From: Homoserinimonas sp044769865
Lineage (GTDB): Bacteria; Actinomycetota; Actinomycetes; Actinomycetales; Microbacteriaceae
Length of the DNA stretch: 64,000 nucleotides
Assembly: GCF_044769865.1 (NCBI RefSeq)
Contig: NZ_JBIZWA010000001.1
Span: 496,001 to 560,000 of the forward strand
Direction: 5' to 3'
The notes beneath the pieces were generated by a model. The model was not told the DNA's origin, did no database searches, and saw only the letters and a program-made list of their open reading frames with translations. Below are positions 56,343-63,868 of this stretch, in pieces (position 1 is the first letter of the stretch; each line of letters opens with the position of its first letter). Both the position numbers and the translations under genes were made by a program.

Positions 56343-56767
56343 GCTGCACCGTCCCCGCTGATGCCGAACAGGCCGATGATGAGTGCGATCGCAAGGAACG
56401 TCACCAGCTCGTGCCCGATCGTGAGGAGGGTGAGGCGGCGCGGACGGTTCTCGAAGGAGTCGTGCGTGACGACGCGCGCCGCCGTGAGGCCGGCCCACAG
56501 GATGATCGACGTGACGAGCGAGTTCCCGAGAAAGCTGCCGCCGTAGAAGTGGTGCGCGATCGCGGCAGAGCCCGCGAGCACCCACGAGGTCACGAAGCCC
56601 GTGACGACTCCGACGATGATCGGGACCCAGCCGTTGTCGTGCGGCCGCACGCGGGCGTCCTTCGCCCAGATCGTGCCGAACACCTTCGGCGTGTACCAGG
56701 TCGAGCCGACCGCGATCGTGGCGACGGTTGCGACGATGACGGCGAGCCAGTTGATCTCGGGGACCAT
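56339..56767 (-). CDS. DUF1761 domain-containing membrane protein
   Basis: 142 residues from ATG 56767. Four membrane helices in the DUF1761 pattern: INWLAVIVATVATIAVGSTWYTPKVFGTIWAKD (the G-x-x-W-Y-x-P-x-x-F-G motif), WVPIIVGVVTGFVTSWVLAGSA, LVTSIILWAGLTAARVVTHDSFENRPRRL and LVTFLAIALIIGLFG. Function unknown. The small 58-residue gene follows by a GTGA overlap. Confidence 0.88.
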   Translation of the reverse strand: MVPEINWLAVIVATVATIAVGSTWYTPKVFGTIWAKDARVRPHDNGWVPIIVGVVTGFVTSWVLAGSAAIAHHFYGGSFLGNSLVTSIILWAGLTAARVVTHDSFENRPRRLTLLTIGHELVTFLAIALIIGLFGISGDGAA

Positions 56768-56867
56768 GGCGGATGCCTCTCCGTTGAGTTGCAACGGATG
56801 CTACTCCGTCGCCCGGGCGCGCGAAATGGGGGTCTCGCCAACCTGCCGACGCTGCGACGATTACCAG

Positions 56868-57053
56868 ATGGAATCCATGCTCGGAGTGATCGGCAGCGTT
56901 GCGATTGTCGGGTGGGTAGTTGTGCCAGCGATGGCGCTACTGCTTCTCTATGGCGTGATCCGAGTCGCGGTTGCCCGCGGACTGCGCGACCACCAACTAT
57001 GGATGGAGAAGAACCGACCCGACGACCTGCTGTCGTCAGTCGACGCGATCTAA
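56868..57053 (+). CDS. Small single-pass membrane protein, 61 residues
   Basis: From ATG 56868 (ATG 56877 is an alternative). One long helix (VIGSVAIVGWVVVPAMALLLLYGVIRVAVARGL) and a charged C-terminus (HQLWMEKNRPDDLLSSVDAI). No ribosome site is evident. No family recognised. It lies 26 bases before the HNH nuclease gene on the same strand, but GC content differs, so the pair need not be functional. Confidence 0.55.
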   Translation: MESMLGVIGSVAIVGWVVVPAMALLLLYGVIRVAVARGLRDHQLWMEKNRPDDLLSSVDAI

Positions 57054-57079
57054 ACTGCCCCGTACTGGGTGGAGAAACT

Positions 57080-57988
57080 TTGGCGCCCCTGCTGTTGAAT
57101 CGCAGTGTGTATAGCCGAGAAGTTCAACTAGCGATTCGCCAGGACATCTTTCACTGGCTCGATAGAAAGCTCGAAAGCGGGCAATACGAGTACACGCGAG
57201 AGGAGCTCTCGAACTATCAATTCGGGGGTACGCGCATACCTCTACTCGATCGCGGCCGGGGAATTCGAAACCCCTCCGACTTCTCCTCAACGCTGAGCAT
57301 CATGACGAGTCTCCAGAGCCCGTACAACGACATGCTCGACAACAGCACCTTCGTCAAATACGACTACCGCAGTGGCGGGTCGTCCGACAACGACAAGCTG
57401 CGAGCTGCTCTTCGGGGACAGGACCCGCTGATCTACTTCGAGGCTCTTCGGTCTGGCGTATACGCGGCGCATTATCCGGTTTACGTAGTGGCTGACGACC
57501 CTGCCGCCGAAGTCTTCACCATCGCGATGGAAGAATCGCTCCGTTTCTTCGGTGATCCTGCGAACATGTCTATCGACCAGCGGCGATACGCGGAGCGCAC
57601 GGTCAAAGCACGCTTGCACCAACCCGCGTTCCGAGCGAAAGTTATGCACGCCTACGAGGACTCGTGCGCCATATGCTCGCTTCGGCATCTCGAGTTGCTG
57701 GACGCGGCTCACATCATCGCTGACCATGAAGTGACTGGATTTGCGAGTGTCACCAATGGCCTCGCCCTCTGCAAGATTCACCACGCTGCCTACGACCGCA
57801 ACCTTCTCGGGATATCTCCCGACTATCGAATCCATATCGACAACGACTTGCTAGACGAGGTCGACGGCCCGATGCTTCGGCATGGTCTGCAAGATATGCA
57901 CGGCGGGTCACTTAATCTCCCGAAGCGGCGCGCCGAGCTCCCATCGACGGAGGCTCTAGCCCTTCGCTTCGAACAGTTCGCTGCTTGA
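57080..57988 (+). CDS. HNH endonuclease, putative restriction enzyme (COG3440-like)
   Basis: 302 residues if started at TTG 57080, with GGTGGAG (57068-57074) five bases before it. The C-terminal HNH domain is complete: SCAICSLRHLELLDAAHIIADHEVTGFASVTNGLALCKIHHAAYDRNLLGI, with the DAAHI and NGLALC-x2-HH-x3-D signatures. The N-terminal about 200 residues (IFHWLDRKLESGQYEYTREELSNYQFGG, KLRAALRGQDPLIYFEALRSGVYAAHYPVYVV) are a recognition-type domain as in putative stand-alone restriction endonucleases. GC is clearly lower than in neighbours, suggesting recent transfer. No methylase is nearby, so it may cut modified DNA. Confidence 0.82.
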   Translation: MAPLLLNRSVYSREVQLAIRQDIFHWLDRKLESGQYEYTREELSNYQFGGTRIPLLDRGRGIRNPSDFSSTLSIMTSLQSPYNDMLDNSTFVKYDYRSGGSSDNDKLRAALRGQDPLIYFEALRSGVYAAHYPVYVVADDPAAEVFTIAMEESLRFFGDPANMSIDQRRYAERTVKARLHQPAFRAKVMHAYEDSCAICSLRHLELLDAAHIIADHEVTGFASVTNGLALCKIHHAAYDRNLLGISPDYRIHIDNDLLDEVDGPMLRHGLQDMHGGSLNLPKRRAELPSTEALALRFEQFAA

Positions 57989-58055
57989 GCGGCCTCGCGT
58001 TGGGTTCGCAGCGGTTCAGATGACGATTAGCTCGTAGCTCGGAGGCAAAGCGCCG

Positions 58056-58499
58056 CTAGCGCGAAAGCACCTCGCCCAGCTTCACGAAGCACTCGCGCCA
58101 TCCCTCTTCCGTGATGTCGCGGAGCTCCGGCGACGGAAAGCCCGACTGCTCGAAGCGCATCTGGGTCGTGCCCTCGGTCTCCTGCAGCACGACCTCGACG
58201 AGGGTCTCGGGGCCGACGAAGGTGCCGTCCACCTGCGTGAGCGTGAAGGAGACCGCGTTTGGCTCATCCGCCTTCTTCCGCTCCCCGCGCTCCGCGTAGG
58301 CGCGGCCGTTGGGGTCCTCGTACTCGATGTGCCAGGGGCCACCGACGGATGATTCGAGCTCACACTGGGTGATGGTGAAGCCCGGCGGGGCGAACCACTC
58401 CGAGACCGTGTCGGCGTCGACCCACGCGTGGTAGACCCGCTCGCGCGGCACGGGGTAATCCCAATCGACGACGATGTCGTAGGTCTCTTTCGCAGCCAT
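58056..58499 (-). CDS. SRPBCC-family protein (AHSA1-like)
   Basis: 147 residues from ATG 58499. The helix-grip fold is recognisable: VVDWDYPVPRERVYHAWVDADTVSEWFAPPGFTITQCELESSVGGPWHIEYEDPNGR, then TLVEVVLQETEGTTQMRFEQSGF and EEGWRECFVKLGEVL at the C-terminus. AHSA1-like SRPBCC proteins bind hydrophobic ligands; many are uncharacterised. Often paired with ArsR regulators, but none is next to it here. The gap to the AKR gene (178 bases) shows no other feature apart from a possible -10 box before the AKR start. Confidence 0.88.
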   Translation of the reverse strand: MAAKETYDIVVDWDYPVPRERVYHAWVDADTVSEWFAPPGFTITQCELESSVGGPWHIEYEDPNGRAYAERGERKKADEPNAVSFTLTQVDGTFVGPETLVEVVLQETEGTTQMRFEQSGFPSPELRDITEEGWRECFVKLGEVLSR

Positions 58500-58677
58500 G
58501 GTGCCTCCTGCTTCACACTGCCGGAGCGCGCACGGCGGCTTCGGCCCTCACGCCAGCGTGCGCCGAGCGCCGCCGCAAAGTCAAGGACGCCCACGGGACT
58601 CGCAGGCGGGCTGCAGTCGGCGCTAGCACCAGACGGGCGGGGATGGCACAACCAGCCTCGCCCGCCACAATGGGTGC

Positions 58678-59604
58678 ATGAGCAACCCCTTCTCTGACAC
58701 CTTCCCTCTCGCCCTCGGCGGCAACACCTTCGGCTGGACCAGCGACGAGGAGACCTCGCACGCCGTGCTCGACGCGTTCGTGGCATCCGGCGGCAATCAC
58801 ATCGACACGGCCGACTCGTACTCGGCGTGGGTGGACGGCCACGTGGGCGGCGAATCGGAGCAGGTCATCGGCAGCTGGCTCGCCCGGCGTGGCAATCGCG
58901 ACAGCGTGACGATCGCGACAAAGGTGTCACGGCATCCGCAGTTCAAGGGACTCGCCCCCGCCAACATCGCGGCGGCTGTCGACGCATCGCTCGAGCGGCT
59001 CGGCACCGACCACATCGACCTCTACTACGCCCACTACGACGAGCCGGAGCGCCCCATCGAGGAGATCGCGGCCGCCTTCGACGCCCTGGTGGCGGCCGGC
59101 AAGGTGCTCGCGGTCGGCGTCTCCAATGTGGAACCGGAGCGCATTGCGGCCTGGATCGACACGGCACAGAAGAACAACCTCGCCGCGCCCATCGCGCTCC
59201 AGCCGCACTACAACCTGCTCACGCGCGAACCCTACGAGAGCAGCCTCGCGCCACTTGCGGCTCAGCACGGGCTCGGGGTCTTCACCTACTTCTCGCTCGC
59301 CGCCGGCATGCTGACGGGCAAGTACCGCTCGGCATCCGACATTCAGGGCACCGACCGCGAGCGGCACCTCTCGCGCTACACGAACGACGCCGCGTTCGGC
59401 GCGATCGATGCGCTGACGGATGTCGCGGCCGCCCACGACGTCGAGCCCGCGTCAGTCGCGCTCGCCTGGCTGCGAAACAGGCCCGGCGTGGTCGCCCCGA
59501 TCGCCAGCGCGCGCAACGTCGCCCAGCTGGACGCCCTCATCGCGGGTGCCCGGCTCGAGCTCACGCCCGACGAGGTGGCGCGCCTCGACGCGGCATCCGC
59601 GTAG
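58678..59604 (+). CDS. Aldo/keto reductase
   Basis: 308 residues from ATG 58678; CACAAT lies six bases before the start, a possible leaderless -10. The (beta/alpha)8 barrel shows NHIDTADSYSAWVDGHVGGESEQVIGSWL (catalytic Asp and Tyr), VTIATKV (catalytic Lys), HIDLYYAHYDEPERPIEEIAAAFD (His) and GVSNVEPERIAAW. The C-terminal NADPH loop is RNRPGVVAPIASARNVAQL. It reduces an aldehyde or ketone with NADPH; substrate unknown. Convergent with the ABC transporter operon across a palindromic element. Confidence 0.92.
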   Translation: MSNPFSDTFPLALGGNTFGWTSDEETSHAVLDAFVASGGNHIDTADSYSAWVDGHVGGESEQVIGSWLARRGNRDSVTIATKVSRHPQFKGLAPANIAAAVDASLERLGTDHIDLYYAHYDEPERPIEEIAAAFDALVAAGKVLAVGVSNVEPERIAAWIDTAQKNNLAAPIALQPHYNLLTREPYESSLAPLAAQHGLGVFTYFSLAAGMLTGKYRSASDIQGTDRERHLSRYTNDAAFGAIDALTDVAAAHDVEPASVALAWLRNRPGVVAPIASARNVAQLDALIAGARLELTPDEVARLDAASA

Positions 59605-59632
59605 CCGCGCATCCGCCGCCCCTCAACGCAAA

Positions 59633-59690
59633 GTGCGGGTCCGGTGGCGTTGTGCGGCATAGAGCACGCACATCGCCACCGAACCCGCAC
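59633..59690. repeat. 58-nt imperfect palindrome, copy 4
   Basis: Arms of 17 bases (59633-59649 and 59674-59690) match at 16 positions, with an inner stem GTGCG/CGCAC. Read on the - strand it aligns over its full length with the copy at 43222, with paired changes in the stem. It lies between convergent genes (AKR and ABC binding protein). Confidence 0.78.
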
Positions 59691-59709
59691 AACGTTGCGA
59701 GTTGGAGCC

Positions 59710-60546
59710 CTAGATCAGGCGCTCTTCGCCGACCTCGGCTGCCGATGCGGGCAGGCCGTACTCGGCGAGGTACTCCACCAGGCGGCCGTCTTCACGCATC
59801 TCCTCGGCGAGGACGTTGAAGGCATCCGACAGCTCGGTGTTGGCCGGGTCGAACAGCACAGCGGTCTGCGAGGGAACGCTCGTCGACTGCACGCGCTCGT
59901 CTTCCTGCAGGACCTCGATCGTGTAGTCCTCGCCCTGCGTGGCGACGACGGCAGCGCCGTAGCCGTCGAGCGCGGCGTCGAGACGACCGGCCTTCAGGTC
60001 CTGCGCGAGGCTCAGCGAGTCGGGGTAGACACGCGTCTCGGTGCCGGGGAGGTTCTTCAGGTCGTCGACCCAGAGGTAGCCCTCAACGGTGCCGATGGTC
60101 TTGCCGAGCAGCTCGTCGACGGTGGCGTAGCCCTCCTCCGAGTAGACGCTGAGCTCGTCGAGGTAGAGCGGGGTGCTCAGGGTGACGACATCGGCGCGGG
60201 CCTGCGTGCGGTAGAAGCCACCGAGCGCGACGTCGACGCGGGCCTGCTCGATCGCCGGGATGGCGGTCGCGTAGGTGTAGGGCGCGAACTCGATCTCGAG
60301 GCACTCCGCGGCCGCGAACTCCTTGATCATGAGGGAGTCGATGCCGGCGATGTCACCGTCCTCCTCGAGGGAGTACGGCGGGGTGTTGGTGAGGGCGACC
60401 GAGAGCACGCCATCCTTCACCGTCTCGACGCCAGTCGTGGGCTCGCAGTCGTCAGCGACCGTCGACTCGCCGGCGCTGGAGCAGCCGGTGAGCACGAGCG
60501 CCGCGGCGGCGGTGAGCACGCCGAGGCTGAGAACACTCTTCTTCAT
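59710..60546 (-). CDS. ABC transporter substrate-binding lipoprotein (amino-acid type, family 3)
   Basis: 278 residues from ATG 60546 with GAGGAGA before it. The lipobox ALVLTGCSS puts Cys at residue 22. The family-3 solute-binding fold is clear: GVLSVALTNTPPYSLEEDGDIAGIDSLMIKEFAAAECLEIEF, AIEQARVDVALGGFYRTQARADVVTLSTPLYLDELSVYSEEGY, LLGKTIGTVEGYLWVDDL and KAGRLDAALDGYGAAV. It should bind an amino acid or related amine outside the cell and deliver it to the two permeases encoded upstream in the operon. Confidence 0.9.
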   Translation of the reverse strand: MKKSVLSLGVLTAAAALVLTGCSSAGESTVADDCEPTTGVETVKDGVLSVALTNTPPYSLEEDGDIAGIDSLMIKEFAAAECLEIEFAPYTYATAIPAIEQARVDVALGGFYRTQARADVVTLSTPLYLDELSVYSEEGYATVDELLGKTIGTVEGYLWVDDLKNLPGTETRVYPDSLSLAQDLKAGRLDAALDGYGAAVVATQGEDYTIEVLQEDERVQSTSVPSQTAVLFDPANTELSDAFNVLAEEMREDGRLVEYLAEYGLPASAAEVGEERLI

Positions 60547-60592
60547 TGTTTCTCCTCTTGTTGGTGTCAGGGTGTTGCTGTGTGATGTGGGG

Positions 60593-61249
60593 TCAAGCGA
60601 GGTGCTTGCTGAGGCGCTTCTCGAAGTTCTCCACCAGCCAGCCACCGGGCACGGTGATGACGAGGTAGAGGATGCCGGCGAGGGTGAGCACCTCGAGGTA
60701 CTCGAAGGTGGATGCACCGATCGAGTAGGCCTGGCTCAGGAGCTCCGGCAGGCCCAGCGTGAAGGCGAGGGAGCTGACCTGCAGGATGAGGATCGCGAAG
60801 CCCATGAGGGTGGGCAGCGCGATGCGGAAGCCCTGCGGGATCAGGATGAAGCGCACGATGTCGCCCCGCTTGAGCCCCAGCGCGTCAGCCGCTTCGAGTT
60901 CGCCCTCCGGCACGGCGCGCAGGCCGGCACGGATGATCTCACTCGTGTATGCCGAGGTCGTGAGGCCGAGCGCGATGACGGTGGCGGCGAAGGAATCCAG
61001 CACCACCCCGGCCTCCGGCAGCCCGAAGTAGACCATCTGGAGCATGACGAGCGCGGGCATCCCTCGCCCGACCTCGACGACGATGATCGTGAGCCAGCGC
61101 ACAATCGCGTTCCTGGCCGAGGACATGAAGGCGAGCACGAAACCGATCGGGATGCCGACCACGAGGGCAAGCACCGTGACCTGCACGCTCACCCAGAGCC
61201 CGGAGAGCAGGCGGGGCAACCATTCGACCCAGTCAGTCAGCAGTTCCAT
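60593..61249 (-). CDS. ABC transporter permease (polar amino-acid type), second
   Basis: 218 residues. ATG 61249 is preferred because GGAGGG lies seven bases before it; ATG 61255, which overlaps the upstream stop as ATGA, is the alternative. Five helices; the EAA loop is EGELEAADALGLKRGDIVRFILIPQGFRIALP, the site that contacts the ATPase. Pattern GLWVSVQVTVLALVVGIPIGFVLAF is typical of HisM/GlnP-type permeases. It pairs with the 61252 permease to form a heterodimeric channel. Confidence 0.9.
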   Translation of the reverse strand: MELLTDWVEWLPRLLSGLWVSVQVTVLALVVGIPIGFVLAFMSSARNAIVRWLTIIVVEVGRGMPALVMLQMVYFGLPEAGVVLDSFAATVIALGLTTSAYTSEIIRAGLRAVPEGELEAADALGLKRGDIVRFILIPQGFRIALPTLMGFAILILQVSSLAFTLGLPELLSQAYSIGASTFEYLEVLTLAGILYLVITVPGGWLVENFEKRLSKHLA

Positions 61250-61251
61250 GG

Positions 61252-61890
61252 TCATGCCCTCCTTCCGAAGCTGAGTTTCTTCTCCAGCCACCGCGAGAGT
61301 GCGGCGAGCGGGGTGCCGAGGGCGATGTAGACGGCACCGGCGATGATGAACGGCAGGAGGCCCTCACCCGAGCTGCGGGCACCCTGGCTGGTGACGAACA
61401 TGATCTCGGCGACACCGATCGTGGAGACGATCGACGAGTCCTTCAGGAGGCTGATGAGCCACGTGACCATGCCGGGGATCGCGACCCGGAACGCCTGCGG
61501 GCCGATGACCCGCGAGAACGTTGTCGTGCTCGTGAGCCCGAGGGCGGCGGATGCCTCGAACTGCCCCTGGTGCACGGCCATGAGCCCGCCGCGGTAGATC
61601 TCGGCGAGGTGTCCGGCCGAGATGAGCCCGAGGCCCACGATCGCGGCGGGCAGCGGCTCCCAACGGATCAGGTCGGACCCGACACCGAAGAACAGGATGA
61701 ACACGAACACCACGGGCGGCACGCCGCGGAGAATGTCGATCACGCCCTTCGTGAGCAGGCGCACGATCGCGAAGCGGGAACGCCGGCCGCCCGCGAGTGG
61801 CAGGGCGATCACCGCCCCGAGCGCGAACGCCGCGAACGTCACCAGCAGGGTGACGGGCACCGCGCTGAGAATGGCGAGGAAGTGGTCCAT
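61252..61890 (-). CDS. ABC transporter permease (polar amino-acid type), first
   Basis: 212 residues from ATG 61890, overlapping the ATPase stop by one base. Five helices, with LSAVPVTLLVTFAAFALGAVIALPLA at the start, GVPPVVFVFILFFGVG, and the EAA loop QGQFEASAALGLTSTTTFSRVIGPQAFRVAIPGMVTWLISLLKDSS. Typical HisM/GlnP family. Works with the second permease, the ATPase and the lipoprotein as one importer. Confidence 0.9.
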   Translation of the reverse strand: MDHFLAILSAVPVTLLVTFAAFALGAVIALPLAGGRRSRFAIVRLLTKGVIDILRGVPPVVFVFILFFGVGSDLIRWEPLPAAIVGLGLISAGHLAEIYRGGLMAVHQGQFEASAALGLTSTTTFSRVIGPQAFRVAIPGMVTWLISLLKDSSIVSTIGVAEIMFVTSQGARSSGEGLLPFIIAGAVYIALGTPLAALSRWLEKKLSFGRRA

Positions 61891-62663
61891 CAGCGATCCG
61901 TGATGGCCGAGAGGAACTGCTTCGCGCGGGCGGTCTTGGGTGCGGCGAGCAGCTCGCTCGGCACGCCCTCCTCGATGATCGCGCCATCCGCCATCACGAT
62001 GAGGCGGTCGGCAACCTCGGCCGCGAAGTGAATCTCGTGCGTGACGACGACCATCGTCATGCCCTGGTCGGCGAGGCGACGCATGACCGCGAGCACCTCG
62101 AGACCCAGCTCGGGGTCGAGCGCGCTGGTCGGCTCATCGAAGAGCATGATCTGCGGCTCGAGCGCGAGGGCCCGGGCGATCGCGACACGCTGCTGCTGCC
62201 CACCGGAGCACTTCTGCGGGAAGTTCTCCATCTTGCTGGCGAGGCCGACGCGCTCCAGCAGGTCGCGCGAGACCTTGTCGGCCTCCTCGCGGCTGCGGCC
62301 GAGCACGCGCTCCTGGGGGAAGGAGACGTTGCGCAGCACGTTCATGTGCGGGAAGAGGTTGAACGACTGGAACACCATGCCGACCTTGCGGCGCAGCGCA
62401 AGGAGGTCGGCCGACGACACCCGCCCAGCGAAGTCGATGTTGCTGCCGAGCACCTCGAGGGTGCCGGAGTCGGGCACCTCGAGCTGGTTGACGCAGCGCA
62501 GCAGCGTGCTCTTGCCCGAACCACTCGGCCCGATGATCGCGACGACCTCGCCGCGCTTGACGTCGAGCGAGACGCCGCCGAGGGCGACATGGTCGCCATA
62601 CACCTTGCGGATGTCGTTGAGACGGAGGATGGTCTCCCCCGCCTTCGGCTGCGGATCGGTCAT
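61890..62663 (-). CDS. ABC transporter ATP-binding protein (GlnQ/HisP-type)
   Basis: 257 residues from ATG 62663 (ATGA overlap with the aminotransferase stop). Walker A GPSGSGKST, Q-loop VFQSFNLFPHMNV, signature CSGGQQQRVAIARAL, Walker B IMLFDEPTSALDPE and H-loop VVVTHEIHFA are all intact. The CSGGQ form (instead of LSGGQ) is common in this family. It powers uptake by the two permeases. Coupled both upstream and downstream, so the whole operon is made as one translational chain. Confidence 0.95.
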   Translation of the reverse strand: MTDPQPKAGETILRLNDIRKVYGDHVALGGVSLDVKRGEVVAIIGPSGSGKSTLLRCVNQLEVPDSGTLEVLGSNIDFAGRVSSADLLALRRKVGMVFQSFNLFPHMNVLRNVSFPQERVLGRSREEADKVSRDLLERVGLASKMENFPQKCSGGQQQRVAIARALALEPQIMLFDEPTSALDPELGLEVLAVMRRLADQGMTMVVVTHEIHFAAEVADRLIVMADGAIIEEGVPSELLAAPKTARAKQFLSAITDR

Positions 62664-63868
62664 GTGGTGGTCCTTCCACGAAGCGCACGGACGGCATCCA
62701 CGGCGCCCCGCTCGATCGTCGAGATGTGCGTGTCGGTCATTGGGGTCGACAGGGCGAGCAGGCCGTTGGTGCCGAGCATGACGCCGCGCTCGTACGCGGC
62801 CCACCAGAGCTCACCGAGGTCGAGTTGTTCACGGATGCGCATGAGCGAGCCGTTGCCGCTCACGGCAATGCCCGCCTGCTCCAGCGCAGTGCGAAGTGCA
62901 TTACCACGGGCGTTGAGGGATGCGATGGCCTCTTCGTCGAAGAGTGCCATGGCGACTCGGCCCGCTGTCATCGTGATGGGGTTGGCACTGAAGGTGCCGC
63001 CCCATCCAACATTACGCTGCCCGAGCGGGTCGAAGACGCCAAGCACGTCCTCCCGGCCGCCGACGGCGCCGACGGGGAAGCCGCCGCCGATGATCTTGCC
63101 CGCACTGATGAGGTCCGGCTTCACGCCATAGGTCTGGGCGAGCCCGCCGAAGGCCATCCGCAGGGTGATGACCTCGTCGACGATCATGAGGGCGTCGACG
63201 CGACGGGTGGTCTCGCGGACGTGGTCGACGAATGCCTGCTCGGCGGGCACGAGGCCCGCGCGGTTGGGCATGAGGTCGATCAGCACGGCGGCGAGGTCGG
63301 AGCCTGCCTCGGCGACGGCCGCATCGAATGCGACACGGTCACCCTGCGGCACCTCGATCACGTCGCTGCGCACCCCGGCGGTGACGCCGGGAGCCGTGAC
63401 CGAGACCACGGCGTCGGAGGTGCCGTGGTAGCTGCCCTCGAAGCGGATGAGCTTGTCGCGACCCGTGAAGGCCCTCGCTGCACGGATGGCGGTCATGACC
63501 GCCTCCGTGCCCGAGTTCGAGAAGCGCCAGCGCTCGTGGCCTGTGCGGGCCGCGAGCATCTCGGCGAGCGTGATCTCCGACTCCGTCGGCAGGCCGAACG
63601 CGGTGCCCTGCGCCATGAGCGGGGTGACCGCCGCGGTCACGTCGGGCTGCGCGTGGCCGTGGATGAGCGAGGTGTAGTTGTTGTTGCAGTCGATGACCTC
63701 GTGCCCGAGCTGGTCGGTCACGATGGCCCCCTCGCCCTTCACCGCGTAGGGCGGTGCCGGGGGCACGTACAGCGTGGAGCGGGTGTTGCCGCGCGTCATG
63801 ACCCGCTTCGCCCGTGCGGGTAGCGGGTGCACGAGGTAGTCGTCGCGCTCCGGCACGACGGTCGTCAT
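62660..63868 (-). CDS. Class III aminotransferase (glutamate-1-semialdehyde mutase-like fold)
   Basis: 402 residues from ATG 63868. The fold and PLP site are clear: VIDCNNNYTSLIHGHAQPDVTAAV, RFSNSGTEAVMTAIRAARAFTGRDKLIRFEGSYHGTSDAV, LMIVDEVITLRMAFGGLAQ (Asp that holds PLP) and LISAGKIIGGGFPVGAVGG with the Schiff-base Lys. The GSYHG and SAGK motifs place it in the GSA-mutase-like branch of class III. No heme gene is nearby, so it is probably an amino-acid or amine transaminase for the imported substrate, with the aldehyde then oxidised by the ALDH encoded just upstream. Confidence 0.88.
   Translation of the reverse strand: MTTVVPERDDYLVHPLPARAKRVMTRGNTRSTLYVPPAPPYAVKGEGAIVTDQLGHEVIDCNNNYTSLIHGHAQPDVTAAVTPLMAQGTAFGLPTESEITLAEMLAARTGHERWRFSNSGTEAVMTAIRAARAFTGRDKLIRFEGSYHGTSDAVVSVTAPGVTAGVRSDVIEVPQGDRVAFDAAVAEAGSDLAAVLIDLMPNRAGLVPAEQAFVDHVRETTRRVDALMIVDEVITLRMAFGGLAQTYGVKPDLISAGKIIGGGFPVGAVGGREDVLGVFDPLGQRNVGWGGTFSANPITMTAGRVAMALFDEEAIASLNARGNALRTALEQAGIAVSGNGSLMRIREQLDLGELWWAAYERGVMLGTNGLLALSTPMTDTHISTIERGAVDAVRALRGRTTT

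Noticed and set aside
62660..63868. hemL (glutamate-1-semialdehyde 2,1-aminomutase)
   Set aside because: The fold is related, but the operon carries an amino-acid importer and an aldehyde dehydrogenase rather than tetrapyrrole genes.
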